From positions 4,496,102-4,560,101 of the forward strand of contig NZ_CP045503.2 in assembly GCF_007004545.3 (NCBI RefSeq): 64,000 bases of DNA, written 5' to 3'. The translations under genes were made by a program, and so were the position numbers. The notes beneath the pieces are model-generated. The model worked only from the letters and a program-made list of their open reading frames with translations, was not told the origin of the DNA and searched no databases. This DNA comes from Shewanella eurypsychrophilus. Its GTDB lineage: Bacteria; Pseudomonadota; Gammaproteobacteria; Enterobacterales; Shewanellaceae. This document shows, piece after piece, positions 25,732-34,763 of the stretch. The first letter of the stretch is position 1, and the number at the start of each line of letters is the position of its first letter.

Positions 25732-25802
25732 CGCTTCGTATAATCCCACTAATATGGTTTGGGAGTTTCTACCAAGAGCCTTAAATTCTTGATTATGAAG
25801 TC
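25732..25802 (+). promoter_or_regulatory. Adenine riboswitch (purine class) in the add leader
   Basis: The aptamer is almost identical to the Vibrio vulnificus add A-riboswitch: CGCTTC / GAAGTC-type P1, TATAATCC, AATATGGTTTGGG (L2), GTTTCTACC (J2/3), AGAGCCTTAAA (L3), and TTGATTATG. The T at 25793 corresponds to U74, which pairs with adenine (guanine switches have C). The leader continues for 126 nt before the add ATG. GTTTCTACC (25765-25773) can pair along all nine bases, with one G-U, with GGTAGAGAC (25918-25926) at the add ribosome site. This suggests translational control. Confidence 0.93.
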
Positions 25803-25928
25803 TGTAACTTTATGCACTATCTCCAATATGGACTATCTGTTAATAGATAGGCTCTGAGTATTTTCAATGCTCTCGCCCCGTCATTAATCAGTATTCATAT
25901 AGATACTATCCAATAAAGGTAGAGACTC

Positions 25929-26924
25929 ATGAATTATTTAAGCTTACCCAAGATCGATCTACATTGTCACTTAGATGGCAGTGTTCGCCCGCAAACTATT
26001 ATCGACCTTGCAGCCGAGCAAAGCGTCACTATTCCTAGCCAAGATATTAATGAAATCAGTTCATTAATGATCGCTCCCGAAACCTGTAACAACCTTGAAG
26101 AATACCTTTTACGTTTCGACTTACCCCTATCTGTGATGCAAACAGAAGCGGGGATTGAGCGTATCTCCTTCGAAGTTTTTGAAGATGCAGCAAAAGAGAA
26201 CGTTAAGTACTTTGAAGTACGATTCGGGCCTCAATTGCATCAACAGCAAGGTTTAAGCTTCGATCAAATCATTGGCTCTGTTGTTAAAGGCATGCAGCGC
26301 GCTGAAGCCATGTATGACATCAAGGGAAATTACATCCTCTCTATCTTAAGAACCTTCCCTAAAGATAATATCCGCGATGTTATCGATGCGGGTGCAGCTT
26401 ATCTTAACAAGGGTGTGGTGGCTTTCGACTTAGCTGGCGCTGAACTACCAGGCTTTTGCAGTGAATTTATCCCTTATGTGGATTACGCCATCGAAAAAGG
26501 TTACCGAATCACCATACATGCTGGCGAGCAAGGTGTGGGTCAGAACGTATTCGATGCCGTGTCACTGTTACATGCCGAACGCGTCGGCCATGGTATTCAT
26601 ATCACAGGTCATCAAGGAGCCTATGACCTTGTTAAGCAAGAAAATATAGGTCTTGAAACCTGCCCGAGCAGCAACATCCAGACCAAGGCAGTCAATAAGC
26701 TGAGTGAGCATCCAGCAAAAGCTTTTTATAAAGACAAGTTGCCTATCACGATTAACACCGATAACCGCACAGTATCTAACACCACAATGACCGACGAAGT
26801 GCGAAAAGTTATGGAAGAGTTCGACCTGAGCCGTGAAGATTATTTCAATATATACCGCATCAGCATTGAGCAAGCCTTCGCATCAGATGAAGTGAAACAG
26901 CATCTACTGACATTTGCTGAGTAG
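25929..26924 (+). CDS. add: Adenosine deaminase
   Basis: The 331-aa enzyme converts adenosine to inosine. It has the zinc ligands KIDLHCHLDGS (His-x-His), HAGEQG with the catalytic Glu (TIHAGEQGVG), the HAERVGHGIHI region, ETCPSSNIQT, and the metal Asp in TINTDNRTVSN. The length matches bacterial Add. Expression is probably controlled by the adenine riboswitch in its leader. It stands alone between the ferredoxin gene and a terminator, so its place inside the catabolic island may be coincidental. Confidence 0.96.
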   Translation: MNYLSLPKIDLHCHLDGSVRPQTIIDLAAEQSVTIPSQDINEISSLMIAPETCNNLEEYLLRFDLPLSVMQTEAGIERISFEVFEDAAKENVKYFEVRFGPQLHQQQGLSFDQIIGSVVKGMQRAEAMYDIKGNYILSILRTFPKDNIRDVIDAGAAYLNKGVVAFDLAGAELPGFCSEFIPYVDYAIEKGYRITIHAGEQGVGQNVFDAVSLLHAERVGHGIHITGHQGAYDLVKQENIGLETCPSSNIQTKAVNKLSEHPAKAFYKDKLPITINTDNRTVSNTTMTDEVRKVMEEFDLSREDYFNIYRISIEQAFASDEVKQHLLTFAE

Positions 26925-26934
26925 ATCATAACGA

Positions 26935-26972
26935 TAAAAAAGCCCCGCTAGCGTCAACTAGCGGGGCTTTTT
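26935..26972. terminator. Strong terminator between add and the chemoreceptor gene
   Basis: AAAAAAGCCCCGCTAG and CTAGCGGGGCTTTTTT form a perfect 16-bp stem with loop CGTCAA. It is symmetrical and so can end both convergent genes. Confidence 0.95.
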
Positions 26973-26991
26973 TGTTTTTAACCGACCACCA

Positions 26992-28611
26992 CTAAATTGA
27001 AAATTTCTTCACTTCTGTCTCCAGATTTTTCGCCAACATCTGAATTTGATCACTGCTCGCATGAGAGGAGTGAGACACAGATGCGGTATTCTCAGCCGTT
27101 TCAGAGATGCTCACGATTCGCTTAGCCGAGTCTTCACCCGCCGATAACTGCTCTGATGCCGCCTCAGAGATCTGATGACTCATCTGGGATATCTCTGATA
27201 GAGAGGTGGCAATATTCTTAAGCTCATTTGATACCTGCTGGGATTTTTCCACCGTCTCTTCACTGGTTTCGATACTCTCACTCACCGAGGTTTTAGCATC
27301 TTTTGTCGCCGACTGAAGCTTAGAGATCATAGTATGTATCTCGCCAGTACTGCTCTGAGTTCGCTGGGCAAGCTGTCTAACCTCATCGGCAACCACGGCA
27401 AAGCCTCTGCCCTGCTCTCCTGCTCTCGCCGCTTCAATCGCGGCATTCAGCGCCAGTAAATTAGTTTGCTCGGCGATCCCCTGAATAACCGTGAGCACAT
27501 TGGCAATATTATTCACCTCATCATCGAGAATTTGAATATTAGCGCCGGCACTCTCAATCTGGCTTTCCAGTAATGCTATCGTCTTAGACGCTTCCTCTGT
27601 CAGTTGATGGGCACTTTGACCTTGCTGCTCCGCCGCTTTCACCGAATCCGCCGTTTGCTTAGCATGATCCGCCACAGTCCCCGATGAAGCGGTGAGCTCA
27701 GTGATCGCCGAAGCAACCATCTGAGTCTCTTCATTCATCGCCGTCGTCAGACTATCTAACTCGGTGGCCCGATTCTCAGACTCCAACATCTGCTCATTCA
27801 GCGTATCTGCGACATTTTTTATTTCCTTAACAACATCTTGCAGACCTTCCTGCATATAATTAATCGAACCGACAACGCTGTCATTATCAGCATATTTAAA
27901 ATCAGGATTCAGCTTTAAGTCGCCCCTAGAGACTTTAATCACGATATTACGCACATCATCGATTTCAGCGCCTAAGGCATTTCTCATTTTTAAGCCAAAC
28001 ACAAACAGTACCGCCGATAGAGCAAAAGCGATGATCATCGACAGTGTCAGCAGCCATTTCGCCACAGACCAGTATCTGTCATCGGCTTCTGCATAACTAA
28101 TCCCAGTACCGACATACCAACCCCAACGCGGTGTTTTCTGCACCACAGAGGTAAGGTCGACTACTTTTCCTTCACGCTCAGAGTTCCAATGGTAGGTGAT
28201 GATCTGCTGGGTCTTATTACCCACTAATCGCTCCACAATCTGACCAATACTATTGCCGCTGGCATCCTTAAAGTCATTAAAACTACTGCCATGCAGCTGA
28301 GGATCATGGGGGGTGGCTAGAAAGTCTAATTTATCATCCACAACATAGACATACTCGGAGTCATGGTACTTATTTTCTCTTAACATCTGCGCAGCGAATT
28401 GTTTTGCCTGAGCCTCATCAAGTTTCCCAGATGCAGCTAATTGTTCAAACTGTTCGACAATATTAACTGTACTCTTCATTAATTGGTTAATACGGGCAAT
28501 ATTGTCACTTTCACTGGCTTTAGATAAAGCCTGCAGCCCAAGTACTGCAATGCTGATCAAGGCGATAAAAAGTACGCCAACAAATGTCATTATCTTGCTA
28601 CGAAGTGTCAT
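26992..28611 (-). CDS. Methyl-accepting chemotaxis protein with a single Cache domain
   Basis: The 539-aa protein has an N-terminal membrane helix (FVGVLFIALISIAVLG), a periplasmic single-Cache (sCache_2) domain with YVYVVDDKLDFLATPHD and GWYVGTGISYAEADDRYW, a second helix near residue 187, a HAMP region and the cytosolic signalling hairpin whose tip is EQTNLLALNAAIEAARAGE. sCache_2 domains often bind small carboxylates. It lies within the catabolic island, so it may steer cells to the same substrate, but this is inference. It has no C-terminal CheR-binding pentapeptide that I recognise. Confidence 0.93.
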   Translation of the reverse strand: MTLRSKIMTFVGVLFIALISIAVLGLQALSKASESDNIARINQLMKSTVNIVEQFEQLAASGKLDEAQAKQFAAQMLRENKYHDSEYVYVVDDKLDFLATPHDPQLHGSSFNDFKDASGNSIGQIVERLVGNKTQQIITYHWNSEREGKVVDLTSVVQKTPRWGWYVGTGISYAEADDRYWSVAKWLLTLSMIIAFALSAVLFVFGLKMRNALGAEIDDVRNIVIKVSRGDLKLNPDFKYADNDSVVGSINYMQEGLQDVVKEIKNVADTLNEQMLESENRATELDSLTTAMNEETQMVASAITELTASSGTVADHAKQTADSVKAAEQQGQSAHQLTEEASKTIALLESQIESAGANIQILDDEVNNIANVLTVIQGIAEQTNLLALNAAIEAARAGEQGRGFAVVADEVRQLAQRTQSSTGEIHTMISKLQSATKDAKTSVSESIETSEETVEKSQQVSNELKNIATSLSEISQMSHQISEAASEQLSAGEDSAKRIVSISETAENTASVSHSSHASSDQIQMLAKNLETEVKKFSI

Positions 28612-28796
28612 ATTAAAGAAACCTTAGCGAATTGTTGTTTTTATGTACGCCTTATATAACTAACATTGAAGTTGCGCTGAAACTAGCCTCACTGCGCAAT
28701 AAAAATGTATTTAAGATGAATAACTATTATCTACTCCGTGAACAATTGAGTATAAATCGAGTTAGATGTGGATCTAGATGTGGATGTGGATGTGGA

Positions 28797-29522
28797 TTAG
28801 CCGTAGCTGAATCTAACGAGTGTTTGAAGCGCAAGTAAGGTAAGCAGCCATTTTAAACCAGCCATAAACTTTTGATTATCTATGCGTTCTCTTAACCGAG
28901 TGCCAATCAAAGATCCTAAAGAGGCACCTATTATTGCCGAAATAATCTGTGGCAGATAATCAAAAAAGATAAATCCAAGACCTGCATAGGTCAACACCTT
29001 AGAGATATTGCTTATCCCCATCAACAATGCGGCTGTGGCGATGATCTGGTCTTTATCGGTTAAACGTTTCAAAAGCAGGTTCATGGTCAATGGACCAGGA
29101 GCCCCTACTACTAAACCCAGCCCAGTTTGCACAGCCCCCACGATGAAGAAATTTTCTAGTTTCGCCAGTATTTTCTCTATCGGTTTTATCCAAAGGCTCA
29201 ACAGCAAGTAAATGGCGATAAACAGTGGAATCAATTCGGTGGACAGATTGACCAGAAACACGCTAAACACTGCTATGCCGCTTAGAGAGCCGAATATAAA
29301 CAGAGGTACGACTGGCCAGTAAACACTGCGAAAGGAAAAACCTAAACGGGTGAAGTTACTCGCCAGCTGTGTCGTACCATGAATAGGGATCACGGCCGCT
29401 GCGGGGACAAACCAAGGCAAGGTGATTGCCAAAATCAGCCCACCACCTAAGCCACAAATCCCCGCCACGGTAGAAGTGAATGTGGTTAACAAGAAGAGGG
29501 AAACAATTAAAGTTAAATCCAT
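28797..29522 (-). CDS. Second TauE/SafE-family permease
   Basis: The 241-aa protein has about eight helices. It starts MDLTLIVSLFLLTTFTSTVA, then GICGLGGGLILAITLPWFVP, the GxGGG motif of the family; the second-half motif is weaker (VQTGLGLVVGAPGPL). It is shorter and divergent from the TauE gene at 23637, so it is not a recent duplicate. It follows the VOC gene in the AspDH-MFS run (75-nt gap filled with CTAGGTTC-type repeats). Probably moves a small organic or sulfur anion out of the cell. Confidence 0.82.
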   Translation of the reverse strand: MDLTLIVSLFLLTTFTSTVAGICGLGGGLILAITLPWFVPAAAVIPIHGTTQLASNFTRLGFSFRSVYWPVVPLFIFGSLSGIAVFSVFLVNLSTELIPLFIAIYLLLSLWIKPIEKILAKLENFFIVGAVQTGLGLVVGAPGPLTMNLLLKRLTDKDQIIATAALLMGISNISKVLTYAGLGFIFFDYLPQIISAIIGASLGSLIGTRLRERIDNQKFMAGLKWLLTLLALQTLVRFSYG

Positions 29523-29539
29523 AAAATCCCCTCTTTAAG

Positions 29540-29590
29540 TTTGCAGTTCCTAGACCCTAGGTCCTCAAACCTAGAACCTAGACTCCTAGA
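29540..29590. repeat. Cluster of CTAGGTTC-type units
   Basis: Six or so degenerate CCTAG units in both orientations (AGTTCCTAG near the left, CCTAGAACT near the right) fill the gap between the second VOC gene and TauE. Confidence 0.6.
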
Positions 29591-29596
29591 ACTTCT

Positions 29597-30040
29597 TTAT
29601 AACGTCTTATAAGTTTGCGTGCCGACCCAACCACGCTCAGAGATATCGACCATGACATCTTCAGGACCATTCATCTTATATTCGGCATTGTCTTTCGCAG
29701 GGTTCTTACCTAAGCCTTGGGCTAAGTTAACGTCGTGACGAGGTTGATAGCCTTCCTCTTTAAAGCCATCGACCATAGCTTCGATATCATCACACTGAAA
29801 GCCAATATGATGCAAGCCCACATACCCTTGAGGAAACTCCTTACCCGCGGCTGGGCCATTTTTAAAATTCAGTATGGCCAGATTAATATTGCCATCGGTC
29901 ACATAGTAACCATTGGCATTACGGCTAGCGACGACACCGGCAACCGACCAGCCCATAATGTTGACGAAAAAATCTCGACTCTTATCGGGATCGCTTGATG
30001 CCATGGCAACATGTTTTAGTGGAATAAGTTTCTTAGTCAT
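29597..30040 (-). CDS. VOC-family protein (glyoxalase/dioxygenase-like)
   Basis: The 147-aa single VOC domain has the expected ligands: His in IPLKHVAMASSD, His in GLHHIGFQCDD, and Glu or Asp in the last strand (GPEDVMVDISERG). In that strand an Asp replaces the usual Glu, so metal binding may differ. A tail WVGTQTYKTL follows. It is co-directional with AspDH (107-nt gap). Possible roles are isomerase, ring-cleavage enzyme or a steroid/keto-acid-binding protein; it cannot be decided from sequence. Confidence 0.75.
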   Translation of the reverse strand: MTKKLIPLKHVAMASSDPDKSRDFFVNIMGWSVAGVVASRNANGYYVTDGNINLAILNFKNGPAAGKEFPQGYVGLHHIGFQCDDIEAMVDGFKEEGYQPRHDVNLAQGLGKNPAKDNAEYKMNGPEDVMVDISERGWVGTQTYKTL

Positions 30041-30146
30041 TTTTATCTCCTAATACCCGATATTGCATCGCCTATAACTGTTTATTGACGAAAAAATGCA
30101 GGTAAACATCTAATTAAAAGTATTTGTTATCTGTTTCAGTGAATAT

Positions 30147-30998
30147 CTAACTGCCCACCCGCAGCGGCGCACAAAGACTTTTTAAGGCGGCAATGACGCT
30201 CAGTGCGGTTATCCGCCCAGTCCCCGGGTTTTCAATCGTCGGTACATTTTCTATAGTAAGCTCGAAACTTGCGCTATCGGCATCAACCTTAATGTTATGA
30301 GTGTTTCGAGTCTTGGTTGGATCGGCCCAAATCTCAAGCTGTGTCAGATCAGCGCCAACACCGGCTAACCCCAAGGAAGCTGCGACATTGACGTTAGATG
30401 GAAACTTCTCAGCCCCTTCCCGAGCGCTACCGTTAAATAGCTGTAACGGCTCGGTTAAACCAGTAAGATCTATATTGTTCTCGAGAACATATTTGGCTTT
30501 TGTCAGCGAGGTTGGCGGCTTACGGGTGACCATTTTTACAGAATAAATCGTGCCTTCTGCCGCAGCGCGCACCGCATCGAGTCCAAGCAAGGCCCCTGTT
30601 GCCAATACAATTTGTCCGCCATGTTTTCTGGCAACATCTGTGATCTGCGGATTTTCCAAAATGGCAGCACCGCTGACAGTCACTAACACCTTGCCCTGAG
30701 TTAATGCTGGCACAGCTACGTCCATAAACGCGCGGGTTGGTGCACACTCAACAATCACATCCACCAGCTCGGCAAGCTCGCCAGCTTCAACCACTTTTGC
30801 TGGCTGACGAAAGCCCTGCATATTCTGGCTAGCCTTGTCTAAATTACCTGAAGTCACCGCAATCAGGGTCATGCCATCGATGCCATCATCCAGTGCCTGA
30901 CCCACGACTTTGCCTATGGTGCCAAAACCTGCAATACCGACTCTGAGCACTTTTTTCTGCTCACCGCTTTCGCTGCTATTGTTCATTTGGTTCTTCAT
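30147..30998 (-). CDS. L-aspartate dehydrogenase (NadX-like)
   Basis: Start ATG 30998 with AAAGAG upstream gives 283 aa; the longer TTG-started frame overlaps the MFS gene. The N-terminal Rossmann motif is VGIAGFGTIGKVVG; ECAPTRAFMDVA, VTVSGAAI and LATGALLGLDAVRAAA follow in the order seen in the TM1643/NadX family. These enzymes interconvert L-aspartate with iminoaspartate/oxaloacetate and ammonia using NAD(P). No nadA or nadC gene is near, so a role in NAD synthesis is not supported. Neighbours point to catabolism of a nitrogen-containing compound. Confidence 0.88.
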   Translation of the reverse strand: MKNQMNNSSESGEQKKVLRVGIAGFGTIGKVVGQALDDGIDGMTLIAVTSGNLDKASQNMQGFRQPAKVVEAGELAELVDVIVECAPTRAFMDVAVPALTQGKVLVTVSGAAILENPQITDVARKHGGQIVLATGALLGLDAVRAAAEGTIYSVKMVTRKPPTSLTKAKYVLENNIDLTGLTEPLQLFNGSAREGAEKFPSNVNVAASLGLAGVGADLTQLEIWADPTKTRNTHNIKVDADSASFELTIENVPTIENPGTGRITALSVIAALKSLCAPLRVGS

Positions 30999-31026
30999 AT
31001 AAATTACTCTTTCATCACTCACTGAT

Positions 31027-32394
31027 TTATCTGCTAGATTTTTCAACTGGCCTTGACGGTAATTGGGGATATTGACCCATCATCAGAATCAACACACAGG
31101 CGATAATCATGGTGGCAGACATACCCCAAAGAACCTCGGTGTAACGACCTAAGCTGTCATAGGCCACCCCCATAATGAGCGGTCCGACACTGGCACCTAG
31201 CTTGAAGCCCGAATAGCCATAACCATAGATAGCGCCAAATGAACGCTTACCGAAATACTTAGTGGTAAAGTAGGCCATCACATCAAACTCGGCGCCGATG
31301 GCGATACCAATAAGCCCCGTCGACAATGCCGCCATCTCGCCTGTAGCCCCCATGGCAAATACTGCTAAGCCGATGATTGGCCCTAACATAAAGACAACCA
31401 CCACATAAGGCGCAAAAAACTTATCCATCAAATAGCCGGCAATCAGGCGACCACCAACAATCGACATCCCCAGATAGGCAAAAGTGCCTACCGCTTCTTG
31501 CAGGCTTGCCCCCCTATCCATCATCATGGGCACCAGATGTACCAACAAGGTCGAGGTCGTGAGACCGGTAATAACAAACGAGCCAACCATTAACCAGAAG
31601 GCCTTTTTCTTCAACGCTTCTTGCGCGGTATATCCCACACGTACATGACTTTGCGCCTGCTCAGTTTCGGCTCTGTGTTTTATCTCTTTATCGGTTAGCA
31701 CAACGCCATCTGCCACTAAACCTTTATCCTTTGGCTTGTTGACTAACACGAACTTTGTGATTGGCAGTACCACTAGAATGATCAGTGCGCCAATCACTAG
31801 ATAAGCCTCACGCCAGCTATAATTCTCAATAAAATAGGAAGCAAGAAACGGCACCATAGTGGTGCCTAGTCCCACACCGCTCAAACCTATGCCTAATGCT
31901 AAGCCGCGTTTCTTATCGAACCAGCTCACTAGCAGACGGGAATATGTTAAAGGCGCAGTACCCGCCCCTAACAAGGGGATCAAAATACACATGGCATAAA
32001 AGTGCCACAGTGACGGAGTTAGCAGCGACATCGACGCCATCACTAAGCCAAATAGGAAAGTGGAAGGAATTAAGATCTTTTTCACGCCATATTTATCGAC
32101 TAAGACACCTGCATAGGGAAAGAATATAATCGCGGTAATGCCAATCACAGTTGAACCGAACGAGATCTCGCCACGCGTCCAACCAAAGGCCGTTTCAAAC
32201 TCCTTAATAAATGTGCCAAAAGACATGGCAATCACACTGTAGCCCAGTGATAACCCGATAACAGCGCCCAGCACTATCCACCAGCCATAAAAAATTCCTA
32301 CTGGCTTAGCAGATATGTTCTCACTGGCGTCGCTTGCTGATGCTGTTTCGGATACTGAATTAGTACCGCCTATCCTTGCCTCTTCATTGCTCAT
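31027..32394 (-). CDS. MFS transporter, OFA (oxalate/formate antiporter)-like
   Basis: Start ATG 32394 gives 455 aa with twelve predicted helices. After a 35-residue soluble N-terminus comes FYGWWIVLGAVIGLSLGYSV, the opening typical of OFA/monocarboxylate-type MFS proteins. GWTRGEIS and SWFDKKRGLALGIG (motif A region between helices 4 and 5) and KHRAETEQ in the middle loop follow. It likely imports the organic acid that the island degrades. First gene of the MFS-AspDH-VOC-TauE run; AspDH starts 28 nt after its stop. Confidence 0.85.
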   Translation of the reverse strand: MSNEEARIGGTNSVSETASASDASENISAKPVGIFYGWWIVLGAVIGLSLGYSVIAMSFGTFIKEFETAFGWTRGEISFGSTVIGITAIIFFPYAGVLVDKYGVKKILIPSTFLFGLVMASMSLLTPSLWHFYAMCILIPLLGAGTAPLTYSRLLVSWFDKKRGLALGIGLSGVGLGTTMVPFLASYFIENYSWREAYLVIGALIILVVLPITKFVLVNKPKDKGLVADGVVLTDKEIKHRAETEQAQSHVRVGYTAQEALKKKAFWLMVGSFVITGLTTSTLLVHLVPMMMDRGASLQEAVGTFAYLGMSIVGGRLIAGYLMDKFFAPYVVVVFMLGPIIGLAVFAMGATGEMAALSTGLIGIAIGAEFDVMAYFTTKYFGKRSFGAIYGYGYSGFKLGASVGPLIMGVAYDSLGRYTEVLWGMSATMIIACVLILMMGQYPQLPSRPVEKSSR

Positions 32395-32792
32395 GGCGCT
32401 CACTCTTCATCTCTTGAATACCTTCAAGCTAGAGCCTGCTAGGCAAGAGTGTCAAGACGAGCAAATGTCCAAAACAAGCTTGTTAACCAATAGCAAACTC
32501 TTGCAGCTCACGCCCTGTAAGGGTTTAAACCATAAGGGCTTTTAGCAAAAAAACTGCTATTTCAATACGCATCAAAGATATAACAAAAAGATAATAACCA
32601 GCAGGTTAGGAGTTCACTTTAGGTTATATTTAAAAGAGCAAACAAGGGCTTAGGAATTTGAACTTCACTGGGTGCATATTTTTATGCGATGACAAGACTT
32701 GTGACTCTATGAGGCAGGCATCAATCAAAGATAAGGCCAACTTAGCGGTTTACTGTTATCATATTTAGGTATTTCATTGCCTATTAAACCCT
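32395..32792. other. Gene-free stretch
   Basis: Divergent upstream regions of the MFS gene and queG. It contains a GCCCT/AGGGC hairpin around 32511-32540. No operator or small gene could be supported. Confidence 0.5.
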
Positions 32793-33989
32793 ATGTCAGA
32801 CTCAGTTTTCCCCCTAATTAATTCTCATCCTTTCACTCAAGCACAGCTCAGATCGCTAACTGTGAAGATAAAGCAGTGGGGACAAGAGTTAGGCTTCGCT
32901 CAAATTGGTATTTGTGATACTGATTTGACAGCCGAAGAGCCTAAATTACAAGAGTGGCTAGACAAGGGTTACCACGGTGACATGAATTACATGCAAGCCC
33001 ATGGCATGATGCGCGCAAGGCCCCATGAGCTTCATCCTGGTACCATTCGGGTCATCTCCGCAAGAATGAACTACTTGCCGCCTGAAGCTGGCTTTGCCGC
33101 TAACTTAAAAGATCCTAATCTGGCGTATATCTCCCGCTATGCCGGCGGCCGTGATTATCACAAGATGATCCGTAACCGACTCAAAAAACTCGGTCAGATG
33201 ATCCAGGCTGAATTAGACACTATGGATGCAGGCAAGACCAACTTTCGCCCTTTTGTCGACTCGGCACCGATCCTGGAACGCCCATTAGCAGATAAAGCAG
33301 GCCTTGGTTGGACGGGAAAACATAGCCTACTACTCAATCAAGAAGCTGGCAGCTGGTTCTTTCTCGGCGAGCTGTTTATTGACCTGCCTTTGCCCGTTGA
33401 TATTCCTATCGAAGAGGGCTGTAATACCTGCGTCGCCTGCATCAAATCTTGCCCGACCAATGCCATCGTCGAGCCCTATATTGTCGATGGCAGGCGCTGT
33501 ATTTCTTATCTGACCATTGAGCTACAAGGTGCTATTCCAGAAGAGTTTCGCTCCCTCATCGGTAATCGTATCTATGGCTGCGATGATTGTCAGCTAGTCT
33601 GCCCAGTAAACAGTAAAGCACCGCTGACTGTAGAGAGTGACTTTCATACTCGAGATCCACTGAAGCAGCCTGAACTGCTCACATTATTTAGCTGGAATGA
33701 AGCCGAATTTTTGAAGATCACCGAAGGCAGTCCAATACGCCGTATCGGTCATAAACGTTGGCTAAGAAATATCGCCGTTGCCCTCGGAAATGCGCCTGCT
33801 TCACAGAAGATTATCGACGCTCTCGAGGCAAGAAAAAACTCAGATGAAGTCGATGAACTTGTTATCGAGCATATAGACTGGGCACTGATTCAACAAAATG
33901 AGCGATTAATACAGCAAAGCAATAGCATTAGCCGTAAGACGCAAAGAGTGATCCGCAGCGTCGAGAAAGGCTTGCCCAGAGATGCGTAA
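32793..33989 (+). CDS. queG: Epoxyqueuosine reductase
   Basis: The 398-aa enzyme makes the last step of queuosine synthesis on tRNA, reducing epoxyqueuosine with cobalamin and two [4Fe-4S] clusters. Visible features are FRPFVDSAPILERPLA with the catalytic Asp, GWTGKHSLLLN, the first cluster motif CNTCVACIKSCPTNA, and the second with CDDCQLVCP. The C-terminal HEAT-like segment (GHKRWLRNIAVALGNAP) binds tRNA. The length is normal. It is divergent from the MFS gene and seems to be monocistronic. Confidence 0.97.
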   Translation: MSDSVFPLINSHPFTQAQLRSLTVKIKQWGQELGFAQIGICDTDLTAEEPKLQEWLDKGYHGDMNYMQAHGMMRARPHELHPGTIRVISARMNYLPPEAGFAANLKDPNLAYISRYAGGRDYHKMIRNRLKKLGQMIQAELDTMDAGKTNFRPFVDSAPILERPLADKAGLGWTGKHSLLLNQEAGSWFFLGELFIDLPLPVDIPIEEGCNTCVACIKSCPTNAIVEPYIVDGRRCISYLTIELQGAIPEEFRSLIGNRIYGCDDCQLVCPVNSKAPLTVESDFHTRDPLKQPELLTLFSWNEAEFLKITEGSPIRRIGHKRWLRNIAVALGNAPASQKIIDALEARKNSDEVDELVIEHIDWALIQQNERLIQQSNSISRKTQRVIRSVEKGLPRDA

Positions 33990-34026
33990 ACAAGTAATGA
34001 GCTCAAGACAGTGCAAAGAAAGCTAT

Positions 34027-34071
34027 AAGCTGTAAGTAAAGCTGTCATCTCGTACTTATCACTTACAGCTT
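34027..34071. terminator. Inverted repeat between queG and dodecin genes
   Basis: AAGCTGTAAGT (34027-34037) and ACTTACAGCTT (34061-34071) are perfect arms. The right arm with TTATC before it belongs to a dispersed sequence (TTATCACTTACAGCTT) also found near 42035 and 59310, each time near the 3' end of a minus-strand gene. Confidence 0.55.
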
Positions 34072-34091
34072 AGAACTTAAGGCTTCTCAGC

Positions 34092-34298
34092 TTATGGGTC
34101 TATCGTAAACCCTACCTTGATCGTTACCTGCCAATGGGCGATCAAGCCAGCCTCAATATGACCCCGGGTTTCCACCACCTCAAACCATCTAAGATGCTGC
34201 AAACTTTGACCTGCACTGGTCACTGCATTTTTTATCGCTTCATCTGAGCTGATAGGGGAAGATCCGACTAATTCAATCAGTTTGTAAGTATGGCTCAT
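34092..34298 (-). CDS. Dodecin family flavin-binding protein
   Basis: The 68-aa protein matches dodecin: YKLIELVGSSPISSDEAI, the flavin-stacking Trp in LRWFEVVETRG, and a last strand WQVTIKVGFTIDP. Dodecins form hollow dodecamers that store riboflavin, FMN or FAD. GGAGTGAGCC precedes the ATG. Monocistronic, convergent with queG. Confidence 0.92.
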   Translation of the reverse strand: MSHTYKLIELVGSSPISSDEAIKNAVTSAGQSLQHLRWFEVVETRGHIEAGLIAHWQVTIKVGFTIDP

Positions 34299-34505
34299 GG
34301 CTCACTCCAACGTCTCAGGCTAATGGGTTCAGTAAAGCGTTTTATGAGTATAGTCTAGTTAAAAGAGAGTCATTCCACGCAGAGAATGACGTTATCGTGG
34401 CGTTATAACGGTTATCCAAGTGGTAAGCTAATTCGTCTGCTTACCTTCATTCTAATCTATCACCTGCCGTGGACTTATGTGCAAGCACTTATATGGACCC
34501 ATCCC

Positions 34506-34763
34506 GTTTGCAAGACATTTGATATCAATTTTGAGAAGAGTTCATTGCACCCATATATTCGGCCTGTTTATGAGGTTAACCTCTGGCCCTGATGGATATT
34601 TGCCTCTACTTTCCTTATCATCTGTACGGCTTCTTATAGAGCCTAAGTGTTTGTAAGGTTTTAAGTAGAGCAGTCTGACTGTCTCATCATCAAATCAAGT
34701 GTCGTAGCAACTTGCTGGTGTGTTTTTACACTAACTCGGTTCGTCTTACTGTAGGGCTAACTG
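34506..34763 (-). ncRNA. Putative bridge RNA (seekRNA) region of the IS1111-type element
   Basis: In IS1111-type elements the RNA that guides target choice is encoded in the noncoding end after the transposase. Here this end is 258 nt, much longer than the 82-nt upstream end, and on the transposase strand it contains GTGTAAAAACACAC-like and other short stems. No structure prediction was made. The location is inferred from the family, not seen as a conserved RNA motif. Confidence 0.4.

Noticed and set aside
28632..28838. 68-aa plus-strand ORF
   Set aside because: The C-terminal half is a short hexanucleotide run (GATGTG) translated as GCGCGC-like residues; it overlaps the TauE 3' end.
34386..34592. 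68-aa plus-strand ORF in the left flank of the IS
   Set aside because: Its second half lies inside the IS. The first 36 codons could be an interrupted gene, but no continuation is found beyond the right IS end.
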